This document shows, piece by piece, positions 1 through 8,772 of a stretch of 64,000 nucleotides of DNA. The position numbers and the translations under genes were made by a program. Location of the stretch: assembly GCA_016211085.1 (NCBI GenBank), contig JACQSY010000078.1, positions 1 to 64,000 on the forward strand, in the 5' to 3' direction. Each line of letters opens with the position of its first letter. The stretch's first letter is position 1. The notes below the pieces were generated by a model that saw only the letters and a program-made list of their open reading frames with translations, was not told where the DNA came from and searched no databases. The stretch comes from Acidobacteriota bacterium. Its GTDB lineage: Bacteria; Acidobacteriota; UBA6911; RPQK01; JACQSY01.

Positions 1-149
1 CGCTGATCATGCGAACAGCCTCGATTTTAAATTCCCGGGAATGCTTCCTTCGTGAAGTTTTCATCGAACACCCCTTTTCTAGACTCTATGAGAGTCTTTT
101 CTGGGTGTCCACAAAATCGGGGGAGGAACATCTTGCCTCCATCAACACA

Positions 150-182
150 AGCGCTTACTGCGCTGCGCTTCGTGCGCGCCTC
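150..182 (-). repeat. Half copy of a short palindromic repeat (copy D)
   Basis: Read on the minus strand, this 33-base stretch matches the left half of the repeat at 35400-35439 except for one missing base. It begins with the same GAGGCGCGCACGAAGCG core and runs through AGTAAGCGCT. It lies downstream of the last gene of the polysaccharide locus, about 40 bases past its stop codon. No open reading frame is associated with it. I read it as one member of a REP- or MITE-like intergenic family; its mobility is an inference. Confidence 0.7.
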
Positions 183-220
183 CGATCTCCCTGCGAAAAA
201 GCAGACTGAATATCCGCCTA

Positions 221-1714
221 TCAGCGGCGTTTGGCCACCAGGCTGGGGACAAGCTTGCCGGATGGAGTTGCATACGGCTTCATGCGCCGCCGGGCCCACT
301 CCACGGAACCGTGGGATTCGCGTTCCAGCCCTTGCAGCTTCATCAAAAAACCGGCGAAAAGCCAAAAGTATACATTCAGAGGGTCGTAATCGAGGTAGGA
401 GCCCTTCGCCAGATAAGCCACCTGCATAATGAAGAAGGCCAACAGGGCAACTCCAAATGCCCGCAGGCGGGACTCGCGCAGACGGGCGACCGATTGATAG
501 CCTCGCATCAACAGCCATCCAAAGAAAACCAAGACCAAAACTAATCCTGGAATTCCCAGCTCCACGATTACTTTTGCATAAAAGCTTTCCACGGCCCCAA
601 AACTCCCTTTTACCGTGTACTCGTCAAAGGCGTAGCGCGCCGGGCCTGAACTCATTCCGGTACCCAATCCGATCCAGGTCAATCTGAAAGCCCTTACAAA
701 CTCATTGAACAACCCTTCCGGTGTCGTGACACTAGCGTATTTCCATAGGACGTCGAGTCCATAAGAAAATAGCGTGGTGGCAGATACGCCGACCAAAAAG
801 GCGGTTAACACGAAGCCCGTAATAGCAACTCCAATAATCTTTCGGTGGCGTCTCCATTTGCCATCAACGGCGACGACGAGAAAAAAATATAATGGGGTGA
901 GAATCAAGGCGCCCCTGGAACCCGAGGTTAACGCCGCCAACACTATGAGACAGAGCGCCAAAAGGTAAAATCTCCGGCGGCGCCGCTTCCCTTGCCCGGA
1001 TGTATGCCACAGGGCGTAACTGAGCGGGAGCATCCCCAAAAGAAACATCGAGTATTGGGCCGCAAAAGCAAAAGTGCTCGGGATACGAGCCAGACCGCGA
1101 TCCTCGCCCAAGCCTGGCATTGCGAATTTCTGGGTCACTGATGCAGCTGCATCCCCATACAGGCCATAGACGACGTCAGAGAATCCGGAATAAATTAAGA
1201 CAGCTTCTGTAATCCCCACCAGGGCGGGAATAATGGCTGAGACCAACATTAGCCGGGCTACCTTAAATAAGCGCTGCTCCGAATCCAGGAGCCGGTAGCC
1301 GAGAAAATAAAAAGGCACATAAAGCACCCAAAGCTTTAGCCCAATGACTCCAACCCATAAATTAGTGAGGCGAGGATTCAACAGGTGTACGAGCAACAAA
1401 GCCGCCATCAGTCCCAAGACAGCCAACGGAGCGGGTGTTGAGGACCCGGGACGTTTTCGCGCCCCTCGTCCAAAAAGCATCCACAGCATAAAGCTCGCGT
1501 AGACAGGAAGGACAAATAACAGGTCCTTCAACAATTTGGTCCAGGCGGGAGCCGGGTAGAGCAGAATGGTAGGCACTCCCGCAAAGGGCATGAAGATAAT
1601 CAACCCGTAGACACCAACGCGCCAGTCACGCAGGATGGCCGCGTAAAGGGAAATGATACCCATACCTCCGACCACAGAAACGGTCAAAAACCAGAATTCA
1701 TTTCCTGCAGGCAT
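221..1714 (-). CDS. O-antigen ligase/polymerase-like membrane protein (WaaL/Wzy type)
   Basis: This is a 497-residue polytopic inner-membrane protein with about ten to twelve hydrophobic segments. Residues 264-268 read SGSRG, the small-residue/arginine motif typical of the Wzy_C/O-antigen-ligase family. A large loop at about 349-390 contains a G-x-G segment and ends in ELGIPG, another family hallmark. Members either ligate undecaprenyl-linked glycan to lipid A-core or polymerise repeat units; sequence alone does not separate these. Because the locus carries a Wzm/Wzt exporter, which normally pairs with ligation and not with Wzy polymerisation, I favour ligase. It is the last gene of the locus and its C-terminal 35 residues are basic and probably cytoplasmic. 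Confidence 0.82.
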   Translation of the reverse strand: MPAGNEFWFLTVSVVGGMGIISLYAAILRDWRVGVYGLIIFMPFAGVPTILLYPAPAWTKLLKDLLFVLPVYASFMLWMLFGRGARKRPGSSTPAPLAVLGLMAALLLVHLLNPRLTNLWVGVIGLKLWVLYVPFYFLGYRLLDSEQRLFKVARLMLVSAIIPALVGITEAVLIYSGFSDVVYGLYGDAAASVTQKFAMPGLGEDRGLARIPSTFAFAAQYSMFLLGMLPLSYALWHTSGQGKRRRRRFYLLALCLIVLAALTSGSRGALILTPLYFFLVVAVDGKWRRHRKIIGVAITGFVLTAFLVGVSATTLFSYGLDVLWKYASVTTPEGLFNEFVRAFRLTWIGLGTGMSSGPARYAFDEYTVKGSFGAVESFYAKVIVELGIPGLVLVLVFFGWLLMRGYQSVARLRESRLRAFGVALLAFFIMQVAYLAKGSYLDYDPLNVYFWLFAGFLMKLQGLERESHGSVEWARRRMKPYATPSGKLVPSLVAKRR

Positions 1715-1941
1715 GAACGAATCTCAGCTAAGGCGAGGAGGGGATGCTTAGTTTTACGAGTGGATGTCAATGGCAGAGAAGGGAGCCGCGTCTTTCATAT
1801 CATGCTGCAACCGGTCAACGCACACCTTTTCGATTTTTATCTCACCGGATCTGTTGCAGGCTCCTTGAAAGCGCAACACGAAAGCCGAGCAGGGGAGTAA
1901 GACCCGCACATCACACAAATCACGAGCGTCTGAAATTGGGC

Positions 1942-3036
1942 CTACAATGGCTCTTGCTTTCGATCCACGCGCAGCAAGGCAGCACGCCTCAGCGCCGCCT
2001 TTTCTGTTTCTCCTGCGAGTCTCACACGCACCCTGGTGCGCTTCCGGGCGCAGACGTCAAAGGGCAAGTGGGAGGACCAATTAAATGAGTCGGTCCAGCC
2101 CCCGCGCCTGTTCAGAACCGCGCGCCTCGTGCTGAGCTCAATTTCAATTAAGGCTCGGATGTGAGTCGCGAAGTCAAGACACGCGATATATCTTCCCGGG
2201 CTGAGTAGGAAGTCCCGGGTCCGAAACATTGGCGGATTTTGTTCGCTCCATATCTCGGTGAGAACCACAGGCTTTCCATAAGGAGTCCCTGATATTTTCG
2301 TTTTGTGAACTGCCAGAAGATTTCTAAACAGCGCTGTCTTCGCGTACCTTTCGACATCTACCCTTCGATAAGCATCCAGGTCGATGACACAATATCCCCG
2401 GTTCTCGAGCCACTTCAAAGGTGTTTCCGACGGCGCAGATCCGTCACTGGAATACTCCAAAATAATGTGCGGCGATTTAGCGGCAATACATCGGACCGCG
2501 CCTCGCAGGGCCATAAGCTCAGCGCCCTCTATATCCATCTTGATCAAATCAGGCCAGCGATCGGTCGGGCTGCAATACTCATCCAGGGAGATGGCACCGA
2601 CGCGGCGTACCTCCTTCGTGTCCAGGGCCTTTCCTTCCGGAGTGAGTACGGTCGACGCCAGGCCGTGCATTTTTTCCCGGCAGTCGACATAAAAGTCGAG
2701 TGCATTTACCGAGGTATCCATTACAGCCTTGGGGATGATCCGGCAGTTCCCAAGCCGCAGATGTCTTGAGAGTTTAGGCAGGCAATCCGGATTAGGCTCA
2801 AAGCAATGGACTTCGCCCGAGGCCCCCACCAGACGACTCATGAGGCCGGTATGCTGGCCAATATTGGCGCCGACATCAAAAGCTATATCTCCCTTTTTCA
2901 GAAGGTCCTGGAGCGCCAGCCGCACATCGGTTTCATAGGGAGGTGGAGGTAGGATTTCGTTGATGATCTCAGAGCGCCTGAGAATCTCCTTGGCCTGTTT
3001 CGGAATGCACTTCTTTAAAAGTTGTAAAAGGTTCAA
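1942..3036 (-). CDS. FkbM-family SAM-dependent methyltransferase with a C-terminal extension
   Basis: The 364-residue protein has an N-terminal class I methyltransferase fold. The SAM-binding loop at about 52-60 reads FDVGANIGQ and is followed by the acidic FEPNP strand. The IKMDIEGAE motif near 165 is the FkbM signature. Family members usually O-methylate sugars or polyketides, so this protein probably caps or decorates the glycan. About 100 C-terminal residues beyond the usual FkbM length are unassigned; they may help bind the acceptor. The start is TTG, preceded by a purine-rich GAGAGAA; I see no in-frame ATG nearby. It is separated from both neighbours by short non-coding gaps of 138 and 227 bases. 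Confidence 0.8.
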   Translation of the reverse strand: MNLLQLLKKCIPKQAKEILRRSEIINEILPPPPYETDVRLALQDLLKKGDIAFDVGANIGQHTGLMSRLVGASGEVHCFEPNPDCLPKLSRHLRLGNCRIIPKAVMDTSVNALDFYVDCREKMHGLASTVLTPEGKALDTKEVRRVGAISLDEYCSPTDRWPDLIKMDIEGAELMALRGAVRCIAAKSPHIILEYSSDGSAPSETPLKWLENRGYCVIDLDAYRRVDVERYAKTALFRNLLAVHKTKISGTPYGKPVVLTEIWSEQNPPMFRTRDFLLSPGRYIACLDFATHIRALIEIELSTRRAVLNRRGGWTDSFNWSSHLPFDVCARKRTRVRVRLAGETEKAALRRAALLRVDRKQEPL

Positions 3037-3174
3037 AGGATTCTCTCACCTGCCTCGCCGACGCTCCAGAGCTGGAGTAGCTCGATTCATAGATACGGGT
3101 TGAGGCGTGGAAACCCCCATAAGGAGGGCAAAAGTGCTGGCCTGCAAAACCTGGTGAGTACAAAAAGGCAGGCG

Positions 3175-4704
3175 TTACTTCATCAGTGCGGTGATAAATT
3201 TAAGCAGAGCCACTTTTTCAATGGCCGAGCGGTTACCGACAATGGAAACTTTCAAAGCGCCTGCTGCGTTACCCAGCAGCCCTACTTGTTCCATAGGCAT
3301 GCCGCTAGCCACGCAAGGAGAGGTGATGGAATAAAATGCGTCCCCTGCGCCGACAGTATCAACCACATTGCGGTTCAAGGCAGGAATTTTAAAGAACCCC
3401 TCTCTTCGGGAGTAAACCAAACATCCATGATTACCCTGGGTGACCGCCATACATTGTGAATTCAACCTGTTAGTCAGTGTTCTGATGATCTCTTCGAGTG
3501 TACTCGTCCGGTCTTGCAGCGCCAGACGAGCTTCCGGCGCATCGATGCATATATAGTCCGCACGTGGATACTTGGTTATCAAATTATAGCCCGTGTTGGC
3601 GCTGTTCGTTTGCACGTTGATTGCCAGGAACTTCGCCTGCTGACATATGGAATTGATCAGATCAGGACCAAACAGACCGTGGCCGAAGTCGCCAACCAAC
3701 ACAGCATCATAATTCAGAACAATACGCTTCACGTATTCACAAAGCGGGTGATGAACCGGCAAGGGTGTTGCGTCCTCGTCCAGGAAGCTCACCTCAAAAA
3801 GTTTCCGCGTGTAATTAGGTTCCACGAATCTTCGCTTCACAACGGTAGGCGAATCCGGCCGAAAGAAAATTGCCGCATCCACATTCGGTTTTAAATGAGA
3901 TCGCACAAATTCCTCGCGACTGTCTCGCTCCCCCAGGCATGTGACCAAGTGCACCCGATTGCACAGGCTGGCCAGATGGTTGGCGGCTGCGAGGATCCCT
4001 CCTGCAAACACCTCTTCCGAAAGATACTTGGTGGCAATCACGTTTTCCTTGGGAGACTTGCCCATGGGAGAGCAGTAATGATACTCGTCGATGATGGTGT
4101 CACCGATCAGAAGGATTTTACAGTCGGACACTGAGTCGAGATTGGTACGGATATCCTCCTCTTTTATCCGGCGACGGAAATCTTTCAGGAATGCAGCAGC
4201 CTCAGCGGGGTACAAATTAAAAAAGTTGTTCGCCAGAGAAGAAGAGCTGAAAGTGATTTCATCGGTAAAAACAATTCGTCCGCCTATTTTTCGGATCGCT
4301 TCCTCTTCTTCGACGATCCTTCCTGTAATGTCCTTGGAGCTATCCTGATAGTCATTGCCCTTGACATAAATGTCAGGTTTAACAGCCTGTATCGTTTCCA
4401 CGGCTGTTGGCCATTGATTGATCGCTACAAAATCCACCTTGTTCAAAGACGCCAGGACCTCTGCGCGCAGATCCTCGGGAAAAACGGGGCGGCCTGGGCC
4501 CTTGTTTACGAAGCGGTCGGGAGTCACTGTGACGACCAGCACATCTCCATGCTGACGTGCGGCTGCCAAGTGCCGGATGTGCCCCGGATGGATCAAGTCG
4601 AAAACACCATGACACAAAACAACTTTCTTTTTGGCGAGCTTGAGGTCAGCAACAATGCCGCTCAGCTCGTTGATACTCTTAATCTTCTCTAAGCTCTCAC
4701 TCAT
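3175..4704 (-). CDS. HldE-like bifunctional protein with swapped order: nucleotidyltransferase then PfkB kinase
   Basis: Residues about 27-160 form a cytidylyltransferase-like domain with the nucleotide-binding HPGH motif at 39-42 and a serine-rich motif at 152-156. Residues about 195-509 form a PfkB (ribokinase-like) kinase ending in the GAGDAF catalytic motif at 452-457. In E. coli HldE (RfaE) the kinase comes first and the adenylyltransferase last, so the order here is reversed. The expected chemistry is phosphorylation of a heptose phosphate at C1 and transfer of a nucleotide to it, giving an NDP-heptose. The 509-residue length fits two complete domains. A GGAG sits upstream of the ATG. 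Because both motif sets are intact I expect both activities, but the substrate is unknown. Confidence 0.8.
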   Translation of the reverse strand: MSESLEKIKSINELSGIVADLKLAKKKVVLCHGVFDLIHPGHIRHLAAARQHGDVLVVTVTPDRFVNKGPGRPVFPEDLRAEVLASLNKVDFVAINQWPTAVETIQAVKPDIYVKGNDYQDSSKDITGRIVEEEEAIRKIGGRIVFTDEITFSSSSLANNFFNLYPAEAAAFLKDFRRRIKEEDIRTNLDSVSDCKILLIGDTIIDEYHYCSPMGKSPKENVIATKYLSEEVFAGGILAAANHLASLCNRVHLVTCLGERDSREEFVRSHLKPNVDAAIFFRPDSPTVVKRRFVEPNYTRKLFEVSFLDEDATPLPVHHPLCEYVKRIVLNYDAVLVGDFGHGLFGPDLINSICQQAKFLAINVQTNSANTGYNLITKYPRADYICIDAPEARLALQDRTSTLEEIIRTLTNRLNSQCMAVTQGNHGCLVYSRREGFFKIPALNRNVVDTVGAGDAFYSITSPCVASGMPMEQVGLLGNAAGALKVSIVGNRSAIEKVALLKFITALMK

Positions 4705-4826
4705 TCACCACACTCCTATTGATCAAGAAGAAGCATAGGACGCTTTCGAAGGGAATCTGTTTAGACGTGCGTGAAATTGAATTCTCCCTGGAAACACGGG
4801 TCTGACGAACGCCATTCCACTACGGT

Positions 4827-5828
4827 TCAACCCGTGCTTGTGCCAAGATAGTTGAACCAGTCGCGGGTTGCTTCTGAAATTGAGTCTGGATCCCAGACCG
4901 GTGCCGAGCGCCAATAGTCGATGTGCTGGAGCATAGCCTCAACACCTTCTTCGAAGGAATATTGCGGATGCCAGCCCAGTATTTTTCGCGCACGGCTCGC
5001 GTCCGCAAAGGTACAGTCAGGCTCACCAGGCCTTTTCGGAACGTAGACCACATCTCCACCCAGCAGCTCGACAAGGCGATTCACACTGTAAGTGGCTCCC
5101 GACCCGATGTTGAAGACCTCATGGCTGACCTCCGATTGTGCGGCCTTTACAAAAGCGTCCGCCACGTCGGTCACATAGGTAAAGTCGCGTGTCTGGGTTC
5201 CGTCCCCCACGACAGTAAAGGGTTTTCCGGCAATTTTCTGCGCGAGAAATACACCAAAGACTGCACCGTAGGTTCCGGAAGTTCGCGACCTGGGGCCGTA
5301 CACATTAAAAAGACGCAACGAGACCACGGGTAGTTTATAGACCTGGCCCCAGTGCATGACGATCTGCTCACCCAGAAACTTCGTCAAGGCATAGGGATAC
5401 TGTGGCCGGATGGCGGCGGTTTCAGGCGTGGGATACATGTCGGGAATGCCGTAACACGAAGAAGAAGCAGCGTAGATCAGGCGCTTTACTCCCCCCAGCC
5501 GGGCCGCCTCAACCACATTGACCGTGCCATCGACATTGCAACGATGGTAATTGAGCGGGTGCTGCATGGAAGGAACAATGTCGGCCAGAGCCGCCAGGTG
5601 AAAGATCCAATCTACTCCTTCAAAAAATCGCCGTACCGTGCTTTCATCTGTTACATCAGCTCTTACAAAGTTGAGCTTTCCGAGTCCGTCGAGACCTGCC
5701 AGATTCTCGATCCGCCCCGTTGACAAATTATCAATGGCTGTCACCTGGTGGCCTTCGCTCAAAAGTCGTTCCACCAAGTGGCTTCCTATAAATCCGGCAC
5801 CCCCAGTAACGATAACCCTACGTTCCAT
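4827..5828 (-). CDS. NAD-dependent sugar epimerase (UDP-glucose 4-epimerase/WbpP-like SDR)
   Basis: This is a 333-residue extended short-chain dehydrogenase. The N-terminal GGAGFIGSHL binds NAD, SSSCYG supplies the catalytic serine, and the tyrosine and lysine lie in YALTK. The GSGATYS stretch near 240 is typical of UDP-hexose(HexNAc) 4-epimerases of the WbpP/GalE group. It probably interconverts UDP-activated gluco and galacto sugars for the glycan. It lies 10 bases from the TIGR04372 glycosyltransferase gene upstream and so is likely co-transcribed with it. The exact sugar cannot be told from sequence. Confidence 0.83.
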   Translation of the reverse strand: MERRVIVTGGAGFIGSHLVERLLSEGHQVTAIDNLSTGRIENLAGLDGLGKLNFVRADVTDESTVRRFFEGVDWIFHLAALADIVPSMQHPLNYHRCNVDGTVNVVEAARLGGVKRLIYAASSSCYGIPDMYPTPETAAIRPQYPYALTKFLGEQIVMHWGQVYKLPVVSLRLFNVYGPRSRTSGTYGAVFGVFLAQKIAGKPFTVVGDGTQTRDFTYVTDVADAFVKAAQSEVSHEVFNIGSGATYSVNRLVELLGGDVVYVPKRPGEPDCTFADASRARKILGWHPQYSFEEGVEAMLQHIDYWRSAPVWDPDSISEATRDWFNYLGTSTG

Positions 5829-5838
5829 AACTTCTCAG

Positions 5839-7494
5839 TCAGCCGGCGATCCCAAGGCCGGCGTGCCAAGCGACCCCGCGTTGCAGCCTTTCAGGTCTCA
5901 AGCCAGTATTGTCAGAACGAGCTTTCGACGGCAGGAGGTACGCATAGCGCTGTAGAAACTCTCGACCGATGCGACTGGACACTCCGTAACTTTCGTAGAG
6001 TGCCGCCAGGCCATTGAACTCGCTTTGCAGAGCTTCGTCCTGCTCACTGTAATGCAGGGTCCCCTCCAAGCGGTCCAGCATCTCCACGACAACCTCACGA
6101 ATCTCCTCGGAACTGTTCGCTATTGCCTCGACTCCATTCACAATCAACACTCGATTGTTCGTGCACTGACGGAAAGGTGGAGCCATGGATTCTTCGAAGT
6201 TCAAATATCGATTTTCTCGGTGGGACCAGTAAAGCTTGGGAATAAACAAATCACGTCTACATACAGCACGCCAATCCATAGGACACACATTGGTCAAAAC
6301 GGAAGGGACGCCGAAGCTGATGGGCAAGCCATTCATTCCAGAAAGTGTGCCGATAAAAAAACGCGCTTGAGCGCAACAGAATACGTCCATCCAATCCGAC
6401 TTGAAGTCACTGCAAGCGTAATCGATGACGTGATCCATCGGGGGGAGCTTCTTCATGGAAGGGTCGCCCAGCCGCACCACCCAGCCTCCTCGGGCCACGA
6501 TCTCTTTGATCGCCGGCAGGTAGGTATTCACATCGGCGTTGCGATGAATACAACCTGAATTTTCTGAGTCTCTGTGAAAGCCTCCCTCTCTCACATGGAG
6601 ACTGACAAACCAGTCGTCTTCGGCCATTCCCAGCTCAGACAGACGGGTCCAACCTCTTTTGCAGTGTTCTTCAGTCAACCTCAATAAAGGCGGGCGCCCC
6701 TCGGATTCCCACTGTTTTTGGATCGCGATCATTCCATTCCAGCACAATTCAACTCTACCGTTGGGAAGGGCCAGCCAAAATGTGTTGAATTCAAGTTGTC
6801 TGGCCAGCCGTTGAAGCCGCTCTACAAGTGAGGGATCTGTGACGATGGTTATGTAGGGGCGCCAATAGTCAAGCAGACAGGGATTCACGACGTAGGGCGC
6901 CAGCAAAATACCCTGGTAGGGAGGTCGCCATCCCAGCATTCCCGTCTTGACAAAGAACTCGAGCTCATTGGCTAATTGGCCGATGGCATTGAGCGTGCCG
7001 GACCGGGTCTGGAGGAAGCGAATTCCCGCCCTCCCGAGAGGATGTGCTTGTGTCAGGGCTTCCTGTTTTGCCAGAGCTTGCCGGACCAGCTCAATCGTTT
7101 CTGAGAATCGGCCCTGGTACAAACGGACCTCGGCAGTTTTATAAAGTGTTTCGATAGTGTCTACATGATCCGGAAGAGCCACCAAGTTTTGAGCTACCCT
7201 CCACCAACAGATCGGCGCTTCGAGTTTTTCCAGCGACGGGCTGGAGTGATGCGATGGATGGTACTCACCCCATAAACGGTCACCGATGGCCATGCATAGA
7301 TTCGCGAGCCGCTGCACGGCATGCGGCAGGTAGGACCTGAGAAACCGGAGAGAACCTTTGCTGCTGATCCGAACCAGCAGATTGCGAACCCGCGTCTGAT
7401 CGGTCAGGAACACGATCAGTTTCAGCGCTAATGCCTTAACAGTCACAGGGTAGGGAGGGTCTTGACGCGATGTGCCGGTCGCCCTTTCCAGCAT
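5839..7494 (-). CDS. TIGR04372-family putative glycosyltransferase
   Basis: The 551-residue protein has no signal peptide. Its C-terminal half matches the TIGR04372 pattern: a strand reading SLHVREGGFHRD near 300 followed by an R-N-A-D-V-N-x-Y stretch, then RLGDPSMK and a segment reading FFIGTLSGMNGLP. The N-terminal half is helical with leucine-rich stretches that may be degenerate TPR helices. Proteins of this family occur in O-antigen loci and are thought to be glycosyltransferases; biochemical proof is sparse. It lies between a methyltransferase gene and an epimerase gene, which supports a role in assembling the same glycan. Confidence 0.72.
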   Translation of the reverse strand: MLERATGTSRQDPPYPVTVKALALKLIVFLTDQTRVRNLLVRISSKGSLRFLRSYLPHAVQRLANLCMAIGDRLWGEYHPSHHSSPSLEKLEAPICWWRVAQNLVALPDHVDTIETLYKTAEVRLYQGRFSETIELVRQALAKQEALTQAHPLGRAGIRFLQTRSGTLNAIGQLANELEFFVKTGMLGWRPPYQGILLAPYVVNPCLLDYWRPYITIVTDPSLVERLQRLARQLEFNTFWLALPNGRVELCWNGMIAIQKQWESEGRPPLLRLTEEHCKRGWTRLSELGMAEDDWFVSLHVREGGFHRDSENSGCIHRNADVNTYLPAIKEIVARGGWVVRLGDPSMKKLPPMDHVIDYACSDFKSDWMDVFCCAQARFFIGTLSGMNGLPISFGVPSVLTNVCPMDWRAVCRRDLFIPKLYWSHRENRYLNFEESMAPPFRQCTNNRVLIVNGVEAIANSSEEIREVVVEMLDRLEGTLHYSEQDEALQSEFNGLAALYESYGVSSRIGREFLQRYAYLLPSKARSDNTGLRPERLQRGVAWHAGLGIAG

Positions 7495-7528
7495 TTGGCG
7501 TTCCCTGACTGAGATCGATCCGTGGGAT

Positions 7529-8725
7529 TCAATGTTTATGCCTGCCGATCATCTTCCAGAAAGACTCGTCGGCGCTCAAGTGATCCTCGCTGCCGAGCAG
7601 AGCGGTGTAGAGAAGAAAAAGCTCTTCGATTCCAAACTGCTTTTCCACACTTCTGGCTTTTCGTCCTGCTGTTATCGATTGTGACAGCGAATTTTGCGCG
7701 GGCGTGAGAATCGGAGGCCGAAGGAACCGGTCGGTGCCCAGGGGCACTGCGCCGAGAACTCTCCGACCACTGTTCAGGATCAGACGTTTCAGCCGTTGCT
7801 TTGGGTCCAGTGAAAGAGGAAATCCGCCCTGCGCGCCTTCCGTGTCCGCCGGGGCAAATACCGTGACTTTGTCATCATTATGAACCAGCACAAACCCAAA
7901 GTCATAAAACCTTCGCAGTGCCCTACTGATGTCACCGGGTGTGGACCATCCCCAACCTTCGAATATGAATGCTTTCTTCGCCAAGCCTTCACGGCGCAAA
8001 AAATGTTGTGCCATCAGCAGAGTGAAGGAGAGGCTGTCCGGGTGCATCTCACAAAGCGCATGGTTACATGTGACGACGTCAAAAGGTATGGGATCGTCAG
8101 CTTTTAATTCAACAAAATCCCACCACGGCAGGTGTGCAATGACTCCGGTTTGAATGAATCGCAGTTGCTCCGCACCGATTCTCTGCTCAGCACCATCGAA
8201 AACGTGGCCCGCGCTCAAGAAATTCCACAAATGGTTCTGATAAAGGTAGAAGGCCTGAGAAATATCCGTGGCTGCGTACGGGTAGCCTTCCAGCAACAGC
8301 ATCGCACCCAGATATCCGCAGCCCGGGCCGATCTCAAATACCCGGGGCTTCTGCTCTCCAAACAAATAACGAATATGGCGAAAAACATTAAGAGCGCGCA
8401 GCACGCTGGCTCGTGCCACACAGTTTCCGTTGAATTCTTCCTTGCAAAATAAATGAATCTGCTCCGTGAGCGTCCTGAGAAGCTCCAACTCTTCTGTTGT
8501 GATGCTCTCCAGCAACTGACTGAAGGTTTCTTCAAAACGAAGCTCGTGCATCACATCCACGTATTTAAACAGTTCGGATTCTTCCCTGACCCGGAATGGA
8601 TATCCCAAAGATTGGAATACCACGGCCTGGAAAGCTTCAACAACTCTGTTGGGCAGGCGGATTAGAGCCTGCCGTTCCGCGTTTTCGTAAACCGCCAGCT
8701 TCAATCGATTGTGGTTCAAAGTCAT
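7529..8725 (-). CDS. Class I SAM-dependent methyltransferase, polysaccharide-locus type
   Basis: The protein is about 398 residues. Its SAM-binding glycine loop reads EIGPGCGYLG near 140 and is followed by an acidic strand at ATDISQ. About 135 N-terminal residues precede this fold, and about 150 residues after it may bind the acceptor. I cannot place it in a named sugar methyltransferase family. The start is either GTG at 8728 or the ATG directly after it; I chose the ATG. It lies between the UDP-galactopyranose-mutase-like gene and the glycosyltransferase, in the same direction with gaps under 50 bases. A role in methylating a sugar or a non-sugar substituent is inferred. Confidence 0.65.
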   Translation of the reverse strand: MTLNHNRLKLAVYENAERQALIRLPNRVVEAFQAVVFQSLGYPFRVREESELFKYVDVMHELRFEETFSQLLESITTEELELLRTLTEQIHLFCKEEFNGNCVARASVLRALNVFRHIRYLFGEQKPRVFEIGPGCGYLGAMLLLEGYPYAATDISQAFYLYQNHLWNFLSAGHVFDGAEQRIGAEQLRFIQTGVIAHLPWWDFVELKADDPIPFDVVTCNHALCEMHPDSLSFTLLMAQHFLRREGLAKKAFIFEGWGWSTPGDISRALRRFYDFGFVLVHNDDKVTVFAPADTEGAQGGFPLSLDPKQRLKRLILNSGRRVLGAVPLGTDRFLRPPILTPAQNSLSQSITAGRKARSVEKQFGIEELFLLYTALLGSEDHLSADESFWKMIGRHKH

Positions 8726-8772
8726 CACTATCTCGGGATCCAGGTCGAATCAACCCAGGAATCCTCGCTATC

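Noticed and set aside
81-97. Six-base hairpin as terminator of the polysaccharide locus
   Set aside because: The stem is short and on the minus strand is followed by A and G, not by T.
27-518. A 163-codon open frame on the minus strand at the left edge
   Set aside because: It overlaps the O-antigen ligase gene in another frame and its product is rich in R, G and P with no recognisable domain.
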